64,000 nt of DNA from Myotis daubentonii (Eukaryota; Chordata; Mammalia; Chiroptera; Vespertilionidae): contig NC_081861.1 in the NCBI RefSeq assembly GCF_963259705.1, forward strand, positions 105,454,102-105,518,101, in the 5' to 3' direction. Under the pieces are notes generated by a model. That model was not told the origin of the DNA. It did no database searches and worked only from the letters and a program-made list of their open reading frames with translations. The position numbers and the translations under genes were made by a program. Of this stretch, positions 9,477 through 20,917 are shown piece after piece (position 1 is the first letter of the stretch; each line of letters opens with the position of its first letter).

Positions 9477-9492
9477 AAGAAATTGCCATCAG

Positions 9493-11862
9493 GGGAGAAA
9501 CTAAGATGGCGGCATAGATAAACACCGGGAAATTGCTGCTTCCCACAACAATTGATAAATGCATCAAAAACACAAGCCGGACTCATCCAGAACTACAGGA
9601 GAGCTGGCTGAGTGTAAATTCTACAACTAGAAGGAAAGAAAAGCACACTGAGAGCCAGAGGAGCTGCGGAGGTGGAGTGCAGAGGTACGGGGGCTCGCGC
9701 GCACGGAAAGGGTCTGGCACCTGAGGACGCGGCTGTCTTTTTGAATCCGGAGGGAGACACAAGCTCCCGACGGCTCTGAAATCCGGCTCCGGGAAGTCTC
9801 TGGGGACCCAGGACTCATACGGGGAGAAACTGGTCTCTCTGGCAGCGGGCGAGCTTGAGGGCAGCTTTCCCTCAGAGGTGCTTGCAGCCATTGCCGGGAC
9901 ACTGGGACTCGCGACTCCTTAGGTCGGGGCAGAGGCTCTGCCATAGCTGCTTCCTCCGCCCTTTGATTCCTTGAGACCCCGCCCCGCCCAGGCTGCTGCA
10001 GAGGCTTTTGCATATGAATGCCCCGGCCATTTGCAACCTGTAATTACCTAACTGCAGCCAGGCCAGATAGACCCAGAGCTTCCAAGAGAAGGCCCAAGGC
10101 CCCACAGCAGCGTGCATTGCTACACAGCTGAGCATCATCAGGGCACTTCCAAACTCCAAAAAAAGGAAGAGGAATCTGCAGTTCTCTTCGTAGTTCCTGC
10201 TGTGTAACCTCAGGCAGAGGCTAAATTAGCACATCCTTAGATCCAAGAGCCACTGTACCCAGTGGTCAGAAGGGGACCATCCAGATCACAACTCCTCAGA
10301 TCCATAAGGGACACACTCAGGGTGCAGTCTCAGTGAGCACCAAAGCCCCACTGAAGCAAGTCTTGCCCAAGAAGGGTGTCTCCAGCACAGAAGTTCTCCC
10401 ACTGCAGACACAGCTGATTCTCACTGCCAATTGGCCCGGAGGTCAATTCCTCCCAGTGAGCCTACAACAACCAAGGCATAGCTACAACAAGACTGTGCAC
10501 AAAGCCCATAAGGGGGTGCACCAAGAGTGTCCACCTCAGGTAACTGGGGAGGCTGAGCCACTGGGCCCTACAGGACACCTAGCACACAAAGCCATTCTAT
10601 CAACACAGGGAAGCAGCCAAAATGCGGAGACAAAGAAACAGGTAACAAATGGCAGAAACGGAGGAAAGCAAACGACTGGATATAGAGTTCAAGGCCACGT
10701 TTATAAGGTTTTTCAAGAATTTTATGGAAACCGCCGATAAATTTAATGAATCCCTCAATAAGTATAGTGAGACCATGGAGGACATGAAAAAGGACCAACT
10801 AGAAATTAAGCATACACTGACTGAAATAAAGAATAATTTACAGAGATCCAACAGCAGACAAGAGGATCCCAAGAATCAAGTCAAAGATTTGAAATACAAA
10901 GAAACAAAAAATACCCAACTTAAAAAAAGAAAAGAAAAGAGATTCCAAAAATATGAAGATAGTGTAAGGAGCCTCTGGGACAACTTCAAGCGTACCAATA
11001 TCAGAATTATAGGGGTACCAGAAGAAGAGAGAGGGCAAGATATTGAAAACCTATTTGAAGAAATAATGACAGAAAACTTCCCCCACCTGGTGAAAGAAAT
11101 AGACTTACAAGTCCAGGAAGCGCAGAGAACCCCAAACAAAAGTAATCCAAAGAGGACCACGCCAAGACACATCATAATTAAAATGCCAAGAGCAAAAGAC
11201 AAAGAGAGAATCTTAAAAGCAGCAAGAGAAAGACAGTCAGTTACCTACAAGGGAGTACCCATACGACTGTCAGCTGATTTCTCAACAGAAACCATGCAGG
11301 CCAGAAGAGAGTGGCAAGAAATATTCAAAGTGATGAATAGCAAGAACCTGCAACCAAGATTACTTTATCCAGCAAAGCTATCATTCAGAATAGAAGGTCA
11401 GATAAAGAGCTTCACGGATAAGAAAAAGCTAAAGGAGTTCATCACCACCAAACCAGCATTATATGAAATGCTGAAAGGTATTCTTTAAGAAGAGGAAGAA
11501 GAAAAAGGAACTCTTACCATTTGCCACAGCATGGATGGAACTGGAGAGCGGATAAATACCACATGATCTCACTCATTTGTGGAATATGGTGAACAACATA
11601 AACTGATGTACAGGGACTGATCCAGAGACGGAGAGGCATTGATTGGACTGTCGGGCTTTGGAGGGAGGGTAGGGGAGGGTGGGGGAAAGGGGGAAAGATC
11701 AACCAAAGGACTTACATGCAGGCATATAGGCCTAACCAATGGACACGGACAACGGGGGGGGGGGGTGAGGGCATGAGCGGGGGGGTAGAGGTTAACGTGG
11801 GGACAAGGACACATATGTAATATCTTAATCAATAAAAATATATTAAAAAAAAAGGAAAAAAA
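9493..11862 (+). mobile_element. ORF1-only L1 derivative, copy 2
   Basis: A complete 2.37-kb retroposon with a perfect 16-bp TSD, AAGAAATTGCCATCAG, at 9477-9492 and 11863-11878. It has a long 5' UTR with a CTAAGATGGCGGC motif near the start, ORF1 (10649-11488), then an abrupt join near 11508 to the last codons of ORF2 (GAACTCTTACCATTTGC), the ordinary L1 3' UTR and poly(A). A second short deletion lies near 11548. Unlike copies 1 and 3 it keeps the normal L1 3' end, so its ORF2 loss is a separate event. It needs ORF2p in trans. Confidence 0.85.
10649..11488 (+). CDS. L1 ORF1 protein, 279 aa, intact
   Basis: LINE-1 ORF1p, the RNA-binding trimer of L1 particles. The start is MAETEESKRLDIEF. 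An upstream ATG at 10621 gives MRRQRNR, matching the sister copies, but meets a stop after seven codons, so this copy must start internally. The coiled-coil region runs from about residue 20 to 112, the RRM starts at FKRTNIRIIGVPEEE, and the C-terminal domain contains ARREWQEIF, LLYPAKLSFRIEG and a terminal ALYEMLKGIL. The frame is fully open. A K-rich linker (KKRKEKRFQKYEDS) sits before the RRM. Whether the protein is made is unknown. Confidence 0.8.
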   Translation: MAETEESKRLDIEFKATFIRFFKNFMETADKFNESLNKYSETMEDMKKDQLEIKHTLTEIKNNLQRSNSRQEDPKNQVKDLKYKETKNTQLKKRKEKRFQKYEDSVRSLWDNFKRTNIRIIGVPEEERGQDIENLFEEIMTENFPHLVKEIDLQVQEAQRTPNKSNPKRTTPRHIIIKMPRAKDKERILKAARERQSVTYKGVPIRLSADFSTETMQARREWQEIFKVMNSKNLQPRLLYPAKLSFRIEGQIKSFTDKKKLKEFITTKPALYEMLKGIL

Positions 11863-11878
11863 AAGAAATTGCCATCAG

Positions 11879-12167
11879 TGTGGTTTGTAGATTTTGAAAA
11901 GTTTATAAAATAAAATGGGGGGAAATAATATTTCTAAATTAATAAATATTTTAATAAATTTTTAACACTAATGATAAATGAAGAGATAAAAGAAGGAGTA
12001 ATGTCAGCCAAATGGTGAGTAAAGAAGCTCCAAATACTTTTCATCTCATAGAAAAATAAAATAACAAGTAGAAGCCAGCTAAAGTAATTTTATAGAAGTA
12101 CTGGAAAATGGTGAAAAATCTACAGAAATGAAGTAAACACTCAATAGAGAAATAAGCACATTAGAAA
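11879..12167. other. Unassigned A/T-rich DNA, possibly decayed L1
   Basis: No open frame, terminal repeat or sharp motif. Phrases such as AAAAATGGTGAAAAATC are compatible with very old L1, but this is weak. Confidence 0.35.
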
Positions 12168-12416
12168 TCTATATTATACAAGGCCTGTGGCCATTACGAC
12201 CTAATGCGGAATGACCAAACAACCGGTTACCAAGAGGTGCTGGAGCACCTCTTGGTCCCTCGCCTCGGGCCCATGAGCCACTTGTGGCTGCGGGGTGGGG
12301 CTCATGGCTCACGCAGAACGGCAGGACTCGCACAGGGCTGGTGGGGCTTGTGTGGAGCCCAGGGATCATGCAGGGCAGGTCTGGGTCTCACGCGATTTCG
12401 CACGCTGGGTCTTTAG
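12168..12416 (+). mobile_element. Short Helitron, second terminal type
   Basis: 5' TCTATATTATACAAGGCC after A, 3' CTGGGTCTTTAG followed by T. The 3' hairpin is GCGA-TT-TCGC rather than the GTGCAC form, and the last bases are TTAG instead of CTAG. A related copy is at 29482-29746, so this is a family and not chance. Noncoding, 249 bases. Confidence 0.75.
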
Positions 12417-13700
12417 TAATAATAATAAAAAAACTTGAATGGTGGTTTTACATGCCAAAGAAAAGATCTTACTTTTAATGCTGCACCCTGTCTTGAGGCT
12501 GCCCAAAGAATGATCTTTGTGTCACATATTTGGAGCTCAGGTTCCAAAGTAGAGAGCATGTGAAAGAAAGCTGCAGGGCTCTACAGACCCAAAGATATAA
12601 GTAATATCAGATTAAAGGTGGAGACACACAATAAACCACTTAAGGCTCCAAGGAGAACCTGGGGTAAAACTCTTTATGAAATTAGTGGAGTGAAAGCCAA
12701 GGGAAGGGTAGGCAGAGTTGGGTGCAGGTGGGCAAAGGGGGGAAAGGAAACACTTGCAATAATGTCAGCATTAAAATGTTTTTAAAGGATATGCAAATTT
12801 ACTCATGTATATTGGGGAATTTTATAAACTAAATATAGGTCTAGGCAAAGCATGTGATCAGAAAAACAAAACAATAAATCAGAAAACTTCTAAGCTTTCA
12901 CTTCAGGCTGATTCCAAAACCAAGAGTACACTCAATGAACTAGACAAAAATTGTGCCAACATAGAGATGGTCTGCAAAGTGAGACTTTATTATTTTTAAC
13001 GTCCAATTTTCGACAAAAAACGACAACCCAATATAATAAGCCATATGAAGAAACAGGAAAACATGGCTCAATTAAGGAAAAACAAAAAGGAAATTGGCAG
13101 AATCCATCCCTGAATAAAGAATTAGACAAAGACTCAAAATGTCTTATATATGTTTAAAAACTAAAAAATACAAATATGTGAGCAAAAAAATAAAGGAATT
13201 AGAAAGATGACAAATGAATAAATAAAAGTATAAATATATATAAATTATGATAAAAACAACCAGAAATTATGGAGTTGGAAAATATAATTATTTTTTTCTA
13301 ATTACTACAGATATTAAACAGTAGTTTTAAGAAGAATGAGGGGGGGCGGAATCAGGAAACGCTAAGATAAGACATTTGAAATTATTGAGTCTGAGTAGAA
13401 AAGGAAAAAAAAGTGAAAAGAGCTAAAGGGACTTGTGAAACACAATTAAATAATATATGCATTATGGGAGTCCCATAAGTAAAAGAGAAAGAGAAAGGAG
13501 TAGAACTTTTATTTTAAGAAACAATGGCTGAAAACTTCCCATATTATATGGAAAACATTAACCCAAAAAGACAAATCCAAAAAACTCAACAAACTTCAAG
13601 TATAATAAACTTATTAACTCCCACATTGAAAAACATTTAAATCTTATTATCAAAAGGCAAATTCAGACTAAGGAAGAATTCTAAAAGCAGAAGTGGAGGA
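12417..13700 (+). mobile_element. Old L1 remnants: 5' region, a 3' tail, ORF1
   Basis: 12630-12785 resembles an L1 3' UTR (GGGCAAAGGGGGGAAAGG, TGTCAGCATTAAAATG). 12960-13160 matches text usually found just before ORF1 of old L1s (CCAATTTTCGACAAAAAACG, GAAACAGGAAAACATGGCTC). 13340-13690 carries ORF1 text (ACAATGGCTGAAAACTTCCC). All frames are broken. 12417-12630 is only tentatively L1. Confidence 0.5.
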
Positions 13701-13845
13701 GGATAAATAAGGGATAAATGGTGATAGAAAGAGACTTGACTTGGGGTGGTGAACACAAAATACAATACACAAATGATGTATTATAGAATTGTATACCTGA
13801 AACCTATGTAATTTTATTAACCAGTGCCACCACAATACAATGCCC
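13700..13845 (+). mobile_element. L1 3' end
   Basis: Old L1 3' tail text: GGTGGTGAACACAAAATACA, ATTGTATACCTGAAACC, TTATTAACCAGTGCCACC. Confidence 0.65.
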
Positions 13846-14008
13846 AGCATGACTCACCTAAACATTCTCCCACCCTGCAGCTATGCCCCTGTGCATATTT
13901 CCAATGGTGGCATGAGCAGACTTTGACAAAATACTGAGTACATGCAGAAAGTCAGCCAAATCTGTGGGCCAGGGAGAGACCACAAACTTGAGATTTAGCA
14001 ACAGCTTT
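13846..14008. other. Unassigned sequence
   Basis: No repeat recognised. It ends in a simple repeat. Confidence 0.4.
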
Positions 14009-14010
14009 AG

Positions 14011-14045
<35 letters not shown>

Positions 14046-14046
14046 A
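14009..14046. repeat. (AAAT)n microsatellite
   Basis: About nine TAAA units. Confidence 0.95.
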
Positions 14047-15270
14047 AGCTGTCAGCTTTAAGCTGGATGTGTTTCAGGTCATAGAGAAGTCATACAATCT
14101 TAAGAACTCTGCCATAAAAGGAAACAGGAACTGTGGACTAGGTATATATTTTGCCCTTCATGGCAGTTAGTAAAAACTGGAGGACATGACTGTTACTTCA
14201 AACGTACAGAACATTACATAAAACGCCATGGAACATGAAAAAACCCCAAACAAACACAAAGCTAAAAAAGATCACAAATAACCTTGTAACCAAAACCAAA
14301 GACATGGAGATATCCAAGTTAACGAACAGCTACATAATTTAAAAATAGCTGTTGTTTTTTTAAAAAAAAAAAAATCCACGAACTACAAAAATCACCGAAA
14401 AAACAATTCAAGAAAATTAGGAAAACAGTACAAGGAAAAAGTACCTTTAAAAGATGAAAATTATAAAACAGAATCAAACAGAATTCTGGAGATAAAGAAT
14501 AAAATAAATGAACTAAAAAGTGCAATAAAAAACATCACTAGAAGAAACAGTGAGAATGAACACAGGAACTCTGGAATTATGCAATCAGAGGATAACAAAG
14601 GAAAAATGGGGTGAAGAAAGCTTGCATGAGCTCTAAGCATTAGAAGTACTAATTTGTGAATCATTGGAGTTTCGGTAAAAGGACAATCAAAGGAGGCAAA
14701 AACTTATTTAAAGAAAAATTTGTTGAGAAAAAAAATAAAAAAAATTGCTGAGAAATTCTCTAATCTGAGGTGAGATTTGGATATCTAAATCTCATGAACC
14801 ATCAAATAAATCACTAAATAAATTTAAAGAGATTCACTACAAGACACACTATAAAACTGTTAAAAATCAAAGACAAGTTGACAATCTTAAAAGCAGCAAG
14901 TAAAAAGTCTGTAAATTATAAGGGAACCACTAAAATGCTATCAGTGGATTTCTTAGTTAGGAACCTTAAAGAACAAAAGATAGTAGAAAGTAGGATGTTA
15001 TATTCGAAGTACTTAATGAGAAAAAATCTGTTAAGTATACTTTACCCAGTAAAGCTGACTTTTAAAAAATGAAGGCAAGATAAACACTTTCCTAGAATAA
15101 CTAAAGCTGAGGGAATTAATTATACCTAGAGCAGCCTTACAAGAATTTCTGAAAGGAGTTATTGAAGCTAAAATGAGAGGGTGTTAATTACTCATCTGAA
15201 AATACAAAACACCCTGGGAAAGGTCAGTATATAGTCAAATTCAGAATAATTTAATACTGTAATATGGTGG
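14047..15270 (+). mobile_element. Old L1 ORF1 region
   Basis: Decayed L1. 14870-15190 encodes broken ORF1 C-terminal text (TILKAASKKSVNYKGTTKML, LLSILYPVKLTFKK). 15180-15265 is the ORF1-ORF2 spacer (AAAGGTCAGTATATAGTC, AATACTGTAATATGG). It then meets an inverted segment. Confidence 0.6.
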
Positions 15271-16665
15271 AAAGTTAACCATGGATGTTTGGAAGAGCTG
15301 GTTTTCTTTTAGGTCATCAAATTTGTTGATGTATATTTGTTCAGAGTAGTGTCTTTTAACCTTTTGTGCTTCCATAGTGTCATTCTAACGCCTCCTATGT
15401 TTTTATTTTATTTTATTATATTCATCTCTTTTTTGTCTTTGTAGGTCTAACAAAAGGTTTTTCAGTTTTATCTTTTTAAAAAACCATCTCTTAATTTTGT
15501 TGATACCTTGTATTGATTTTTTCTCTATTTTATTATTTCTGCACTGACTTTAGTTGTTTTCTCCCTTCTGTTAACTTTGGGTTTAATTTATTCTTGTTTC
15601 TTTAGTTCCTTGAGGGATTACGTTAATTTATTTGAGATCTATCTTTTTTCTAAATGTAATATTTTATTGCAAAAAAATCACTTTTAAAGTTGTTTTGCAG
15701 CACTCTATAGGTGCTATTACATTGTGGTTTAATCTACTTAAATATATTAAGACTTATTTTTGACTTAACATATGATCTATCCTGGAGAATTCTTTTTAAT
15801 TTGTGCTTGAGAAGAATGTTTCTGCTACTGTTGGATGGAATCTTGGTATATATGTCTATTAAGTTCATGTGGACTAAAATATGATTTGTATGGTTCAAGT
15901 TTAATGTATGTATGTATGTATGTATGTATGTATTATCTATCTTGTTGATTTTCTGTATAGTTTCTTTATCCATTGTTGAAACTGGGTTATTAAAGTTCAC
16001 AACTTATAGTGTACTGTTCTCTATATCTTCCCTCAAATCTGTTAGTATTTGCTTAATTTATTTTAGGTGCTCCAATTTTGGGGAATATTGATAAATATTC
16101 TTGTAAATGTTTTTGGCTTAATATCTATTTTATCTAATTTAAGTATATCTTCCCCTGCTCTCCGGTTGTTTTCTACTTGCATAAAATATGTTTCTCCATT
16201 TCTTCATTTTAAATTTACTTTTGTCTGTAAAGCTGAGGTGAGCCTCTTATAGGTAGCATATAGTTGGGCCATGAAATTTTTTATCCATCTAGCAACTCTA
16301 TGTCTTTTAATTAGAAAATTCAATCCATTTACATTTAGAGTAGTTATTTATAGTTTTGGACTTACTTAAGGCATAGTATTATTTGTTTTATAGAACCTAT
16401 TTTTTTCTTTGTCTCTCCTGCTGCCTTTATTTGTAAATTAATTATTTCCTATAGTAGTATGCTTTATTTTCTCTATATATTTTATTAATTTAATTCACGT
16501 TTTAGCTTTATAGTTGCCATGAGGCCCATATACACCATATTATATAGTTGTTCATTTTATGTTGATAAAAATTTAACTTGGTCATATTTTTAAAATTACC
16601 CTTTTAGAACCCCTATTTTGCATTTGGTGTCACAATTTATTTATTTTTATTTTGTATATTTATTA
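15271..16665 (-). mobile_element. Old L1 ORF2 segment, inverted relative to its neighbours
   Basis: Minus-strand L1 ORF2 text of the endonuclease-RT linker type (TMDKETIQKINKID). It is flanked on both sides by plus-strand L1, so it is a rearranged L1 or a separate insertion. A (TATG)n repeat lies at about 15905-15931. Confidence 0.55.
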
Positions 16666-17410
16666 ACAACAGATTTTGTTGGTGAATTTGACCAAATATT
16701 TCAAGATAAATTAAAAGCAAACATTCTGAAACAATTTTAAAAAATTAAGTAAAGAGAATGTTTCAATTTCATTTTATGAGGCCAGCATTACCTTGATATT
16801 AAAGTCAGACAAAGATAATACAAGAAAAGAAAATTATAGGCCATTATCTTTGATGAATATAGATGTAAGAATCATCAATAAAATAATAGCAAATTGAATT
16901 GAACAATACATTTAAGTGGTCATACACTATTTTCAAGTGGAATTTATCCCACAGATGCAAGGATGGTTTAGCATGTGCAAATTAAGCAGTATAATACACC
17001 ACAATACTAATATGAAGGATAACATCATATGACCATTTCAATAGATGCAGAAATAGCATTTGACAAAATTGAACATCCTTTCATGATAAAAAAAAAAAAT
17101 CTCAAAAAATTGGTTAGACTGGGTCGCGGGCACATCCCCGGTGGGGATGTGCAAGAGGCGGCTGATCAATGTTTCTCTCTCATCGATGTTTCTAACTCTC
17201 TCTATCTCTCTCCCTTCCTCTCTGTGAAAAACCAATAAAAAATATATTTAAAAAAATTGGTTAGAGAAGGAACATATCTCAACATAAACACCACATATGA
17301 GAAGACTATAGCTAACATTATATTTAACAATGAAAAGATGAAAGCTTTTTCTTACATATTAGAAAGAAGACAATGGTGTCCAATTAGAAAGAAGAAAAGA
17401 ACAAACTGTT
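16666..17410 (+). mobile_element. Old L1 ORF2 (RT region), split by a Ves SINE
   Basis: Plus-strand RT text: GAGGCCAGCATTACCTTGAT, AATTATAGGCCATTATC (for the YRPLSL motif region), ATTTCAATAGATGCAGAAA (SIDAEIAFDK). It is broken by stops and interrupted at 17119-17250. Confidence 0.7.
17119..17250 (+). mobile_element. Ves SINE, 5'-truncated
   Basis: Only the 3' half of Ves (GGTCGCGGGCACATCCCC to the A-rich tail). Perfect 15-bp TSD AAAAAATTGGTTAGA at 17104-17118 and 17251-17265. The head with the Pol III boxes is missing, so this copy is transcriptionally dead. Confidence 0.95.
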
Positions 17411-18045
17411 TATCATGAAATAATTTTTATTTAAGGGAATGGCTAACAATGAGGCTACAATCATTCAGTTGTGAGCATGTTGCAGATATATTCTCAAAAA
17501 CTCCAATAAATCTTTCACTCAAAGAGAAATAATTATGAATATGTTTGCCCATTGACAAATATTAATTATTCAAGACAAATTAGAATTTATGAAAACTTGC
17601 CCATGTCACCATGGCATGATAACTTGCACTACAAACATATTTTTTGAATATGATCAGGGGTGATAGTAACATTATTTTTTTATGTTATGAAATTTATAAA
17701 TTTGGGGGTGCTGCTTAATTCTGAGAACAATTATATTCTTCAAGTGACCAATGTGTGATGTAGAAACTCATGTAGGTGCAAAATCACATCTCAAGTGCAA
17801 GATAGAGAAATGAAATTTGAAGTAACAGATTACAAAATTTACACTGAGAATTTCAAATTCCAAGTTTTAAGTAATCTTTAAGAAAATACTACTATACAGG
17901 TTTGATATACTAACAAAAATATTCTGTTACCTATAAACACTATTAAACCATTCCTCCATTTTCAAATTACATATCCGTATAAGCCCAGATATTCTTCATA
18001 TTCTTCAGTTAAAGCAACATGTCAAAATATTAAATGCAGGGGATT
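17411..18045. other. Unassigned 635-bp block
   Basis: No LINE, SINE or Helitron text. Short frames with several stops run through it. It might be an old processed pseudogene or a unique intergenic island. I could not match a protein. Confidence 0.3.
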
Positions 18046-20664
18046 CCTGTCCATATGGTGGTATAGGTAAATGAGGTACTTGAATCCACCTGTAACTACA
18101 TCAAAATTACAACTAAACTACAGAAAAACCATCATTCAGGACCACCTGAAATCTAACTGAATAGAAGTCCTACAATCAAGGATATAAAGGAAAAGCCACA
18201 TCAAGAATGGTAGGAGGTGCAAAGATGTAGAATGGTCTGGTCCCATACCAGCTGTTAAAAATAAGGAGGGCTATCTCATATGTAGAGATACTCCCTAAGG
18301 AACAAGGGGGGCCCAGTCCTACACCAGGCCCCCAGTACCTGAGTTCCAGTGCCAGGAATAGAAGTCTCCATAACTTCTGGCTGTAAAACCCAGCTCAGAA
18401 TGTGGCTGAGTGATATGGAGGGCTGTTGGAGTCCCTGGGTCCCTCTTAAAGGGCCCATGCACAAACTTACTGGAACTTACTCTAAGTTCCAATCCTGGGG
18501 ACTAGGGTCATATGGGAAGTAACTGAGTTATTTGGCACTGGGGCTAGAGCTGGCAGGGCAGCTTTGTCCCAGACTAAGGTGTTGGCAGAGGCCATTGTTC
18601 ATTTTCTGGGGCTCCCCCACAGACCCAGCAGGCAGCCACTATATCATCAACCTGCTCTGAAACTCTGCCCAACCCAAATTATGGGACCACCCAAGCCATT
18701 TCCAGTGATGTCTCCTTACAAAAATTCCTGTTTTGGCTCATGTGTCAGACTTACCTAAAATCTCTCAAACCAATAGCATCTGGCCTCAGTGTGCCATGTA
18801 CCTTTTGCTAAGTGGCTCCTGGCCAGGAGAAGAAGCCAAGCTTGATTCAGAGATTGGCCTATCCTGGGCACCTACAAGCCCAGCCCCAGTACCAGCCAGC
18901 CGCAGATCACTTTGTCATTCATCTCAGGTGGCCCTGGGAAGGGCACCTTGGTCTATAACTTCTTGGAGGTTCCAGAGCCAGATCACCCAGTGGATGGATT
19001 GAGAACACATCAAAACAATAGCCAATAACATCTACAAGGGACACACTGAAGGGTCAGACTCAGCAGGCACCAGAGATCTGCTGATAAGACCTGCTCCAAG
19101 GGGTTGGCCCCTGCACAGCTGATCTTCCAAGATAGTCATAGCCAGTCCTCACAGCCAATTGAACTGGGCCTAAATCCCACCAATTTAAGTGCCAACAGCA
19201 ACCACACCTCAAGTACAACAGGAGGGTGTACACAGCCTACATGGGGTGGGGGCACACCTGGAGTGCCCAGCTCAAGTGAATGGAGATGCTATGTCAATGG
19301 AACTTATAGGACACCTACTACATTAGACCACTTTGCCAAGTCTCAAGGATTTAGCAGCTCTAATATGTGAAACTAAAACAGCAAGGCAGACAAAATGAGG
19401 AGACAAAGAAACGTGTCCCAAATGAAAGAACAGAACAAAACTCCTGAAAAAAACGAAACTAAATTGAGATGAGCAATTGACTAGATGCAGAATTCAAAAC
19501 ACTGCTTATAAGTATGCTCAATGAAATTAGGGGAAGAGTAGATAAACTTTGTGAGAACTTTAATAAAGAGATAGCAAACATAAAAATGGAGATAGAAAAC
19601 ATAAAAAAGGACCAGAAGAAATTGAGAATACACTAACTGAAGTGAATAATACATTACAGGGGATTGACAATAGAGTAAATGAAACAGGATTAAAAAAGAA
19701 GAATCCAAAAAAAATGAGGATAGTATAAGGAGCCTCTGGGACAACTTTACCTCATGAAGGTTCCAGAAAGAGAAGAGAAGAGAAAGAGTAAGAAATTGAA
19801 AACCTACATGAAAAGATAATGACAGAAATTTTCCCTAATCTGGTGAAAGAAATAAATACACAAGTCCAAGAAGTGCTGAGAGTCTAAACAAGATGAACCC
19901 AAAGAAGCCCACATCACACATAATAATTAAAATACAAAAGTTTAAAGACAAAGAGAGAATCTTAAAAGCAGCAAGAGAAAAGCACTTTGCTGCCTACTGG
20001 GAACTCCCATAAGACTGTAAGCTGATTTCTCAACAGAAACTTTGGAGGCCACAGTGGATTGGAACGTAATATTGAAAGTAAAAAAAGCAATAGCCTACAT
20101 CCAAAATTACTCTGTTCAGCGAAGCTGTCATTTAGATTCAAAGGACAGATAAAGAGCTTCCGAAGAAACAGACAGCTAAAGAAGTTCATCACCAGTATTG
20201 CAAAAATTGTTTTAAAAGTATCCTACAAAAAAAAACAGAAGAAAAAATGTGAATAATAATATGAAAATAAATACATATATATTAACAATTGCTTTAAATG
20301 TAAATGGGTTAAATGATCCAATCAAAAGACTATTGGGAGCTGAATGGATAGCAAAGGAAGACCTTTACATATACTGTTTGCAAGAGACTCACTTCAGATT
20401 GAAAGATACACACAGACAAAAAGTAAAGGGATGGGAAAAGATATTTCATGAATATGGGGGTGGGGGGCTAGTGTAGCAATACTTGTATCAGGCAAAATAG
20501 AATTTAAAACAAATGCTACATAATAAGAGACATAGAATTACCCAACAATTCCACTTCAGGGCAGTTATCCAAGGAAACCCAAAATATAAATTGAAAAACA
20601 TATATATCAATATGTTCATTGCAACATCATAATAGTGAAGATATGGAAGAAAACTAAGTGTCTA
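18046..20664 (+). mobile_element. L1: 5' UTR, decayed ORF1, truncated ORF2
   Basis: The 5' UTR begins near GTCCATATGGTGGTATAGG (18050). A broken ORF1 starts at 19395 (MRRQRN...) and ends near 20245. ORF2 starts near 20261, but the text jumps near 20545 to the C-terminal ORF2 region (TTACCCAACAATTCCACTTC). Most of endonuclease and all of RT is therefore missing. The element continues after two Helitrons to 21717. Confidence 0.7.
20249..20476 (+). pseudogene. L1 ORF2 endonuclease N-terminus, truncated
   Basis: 75 codons with the first motifs of the apurinic-like L1 endonuclease: NVNGLN (metal/DNA-contact Asn) and LQETHF (catalytic Glu). The histidine and aspartate motifs downstream are lost in the internal deletion, so it cannot be active. 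Confidence 0.75.
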
Positions 20665-20736
20665 TCCTATATAATAAAAGGCTAATATGCAAATGGACTG
20701 AACTGTGGAACCACCAGTCGCTAAGGAATGCACTGA

Positions 20737-20750
20737 CCACCAGGGGGCAG
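20737..20750 (+). promoter_or_regulatory. CTCF-core-like motif
   Basis: CCACCAGGGGGCAG, an exact core. It faces the minus-strand copy 16 bases downstream (convergent pair). Confidence 0.6.
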
Positions 20751-20766
20751 ATGCTTAATGTAGGAA

Positions 20767-20780
20767 CTGCCCCCTGGTGG
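20767..20780 (-). promoter_or_regulatory. CTCF-core-like motif, convergent partner
   Basis: CCACCAGGGGGCAG on the minus strand. With 20737-20750 it forms an inverted repeat extended on both sides (CACTGAC...). Confidence 0.6.
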
Positions 20781-20917
20781 GTCAGTGTGCTCCCACAGGA
20801 GAAGCATCGCTCAGCCAGAAGTTGGACATCCCCCAAGGGCTCCAGGACTGCGAGAGGGTGCAGATCAGGCTGTGGGACCTCCCCAAGTGCACATATTTTA
20901 TGCACCGGGGCCTCTAG

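Larger units (their letters stand above)
20665..20917 (+). mobile_element. Helitron, complete short copy
   Basis: 5' TCCTATATAATAAAAGG with octamer ATGCAAAT, 3' GCCTCTAG followed by T. The surrounding L1 text is continuous when it is removed. It contains an inverted pair of CTCF-like motifs. Confidence 0.95.
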
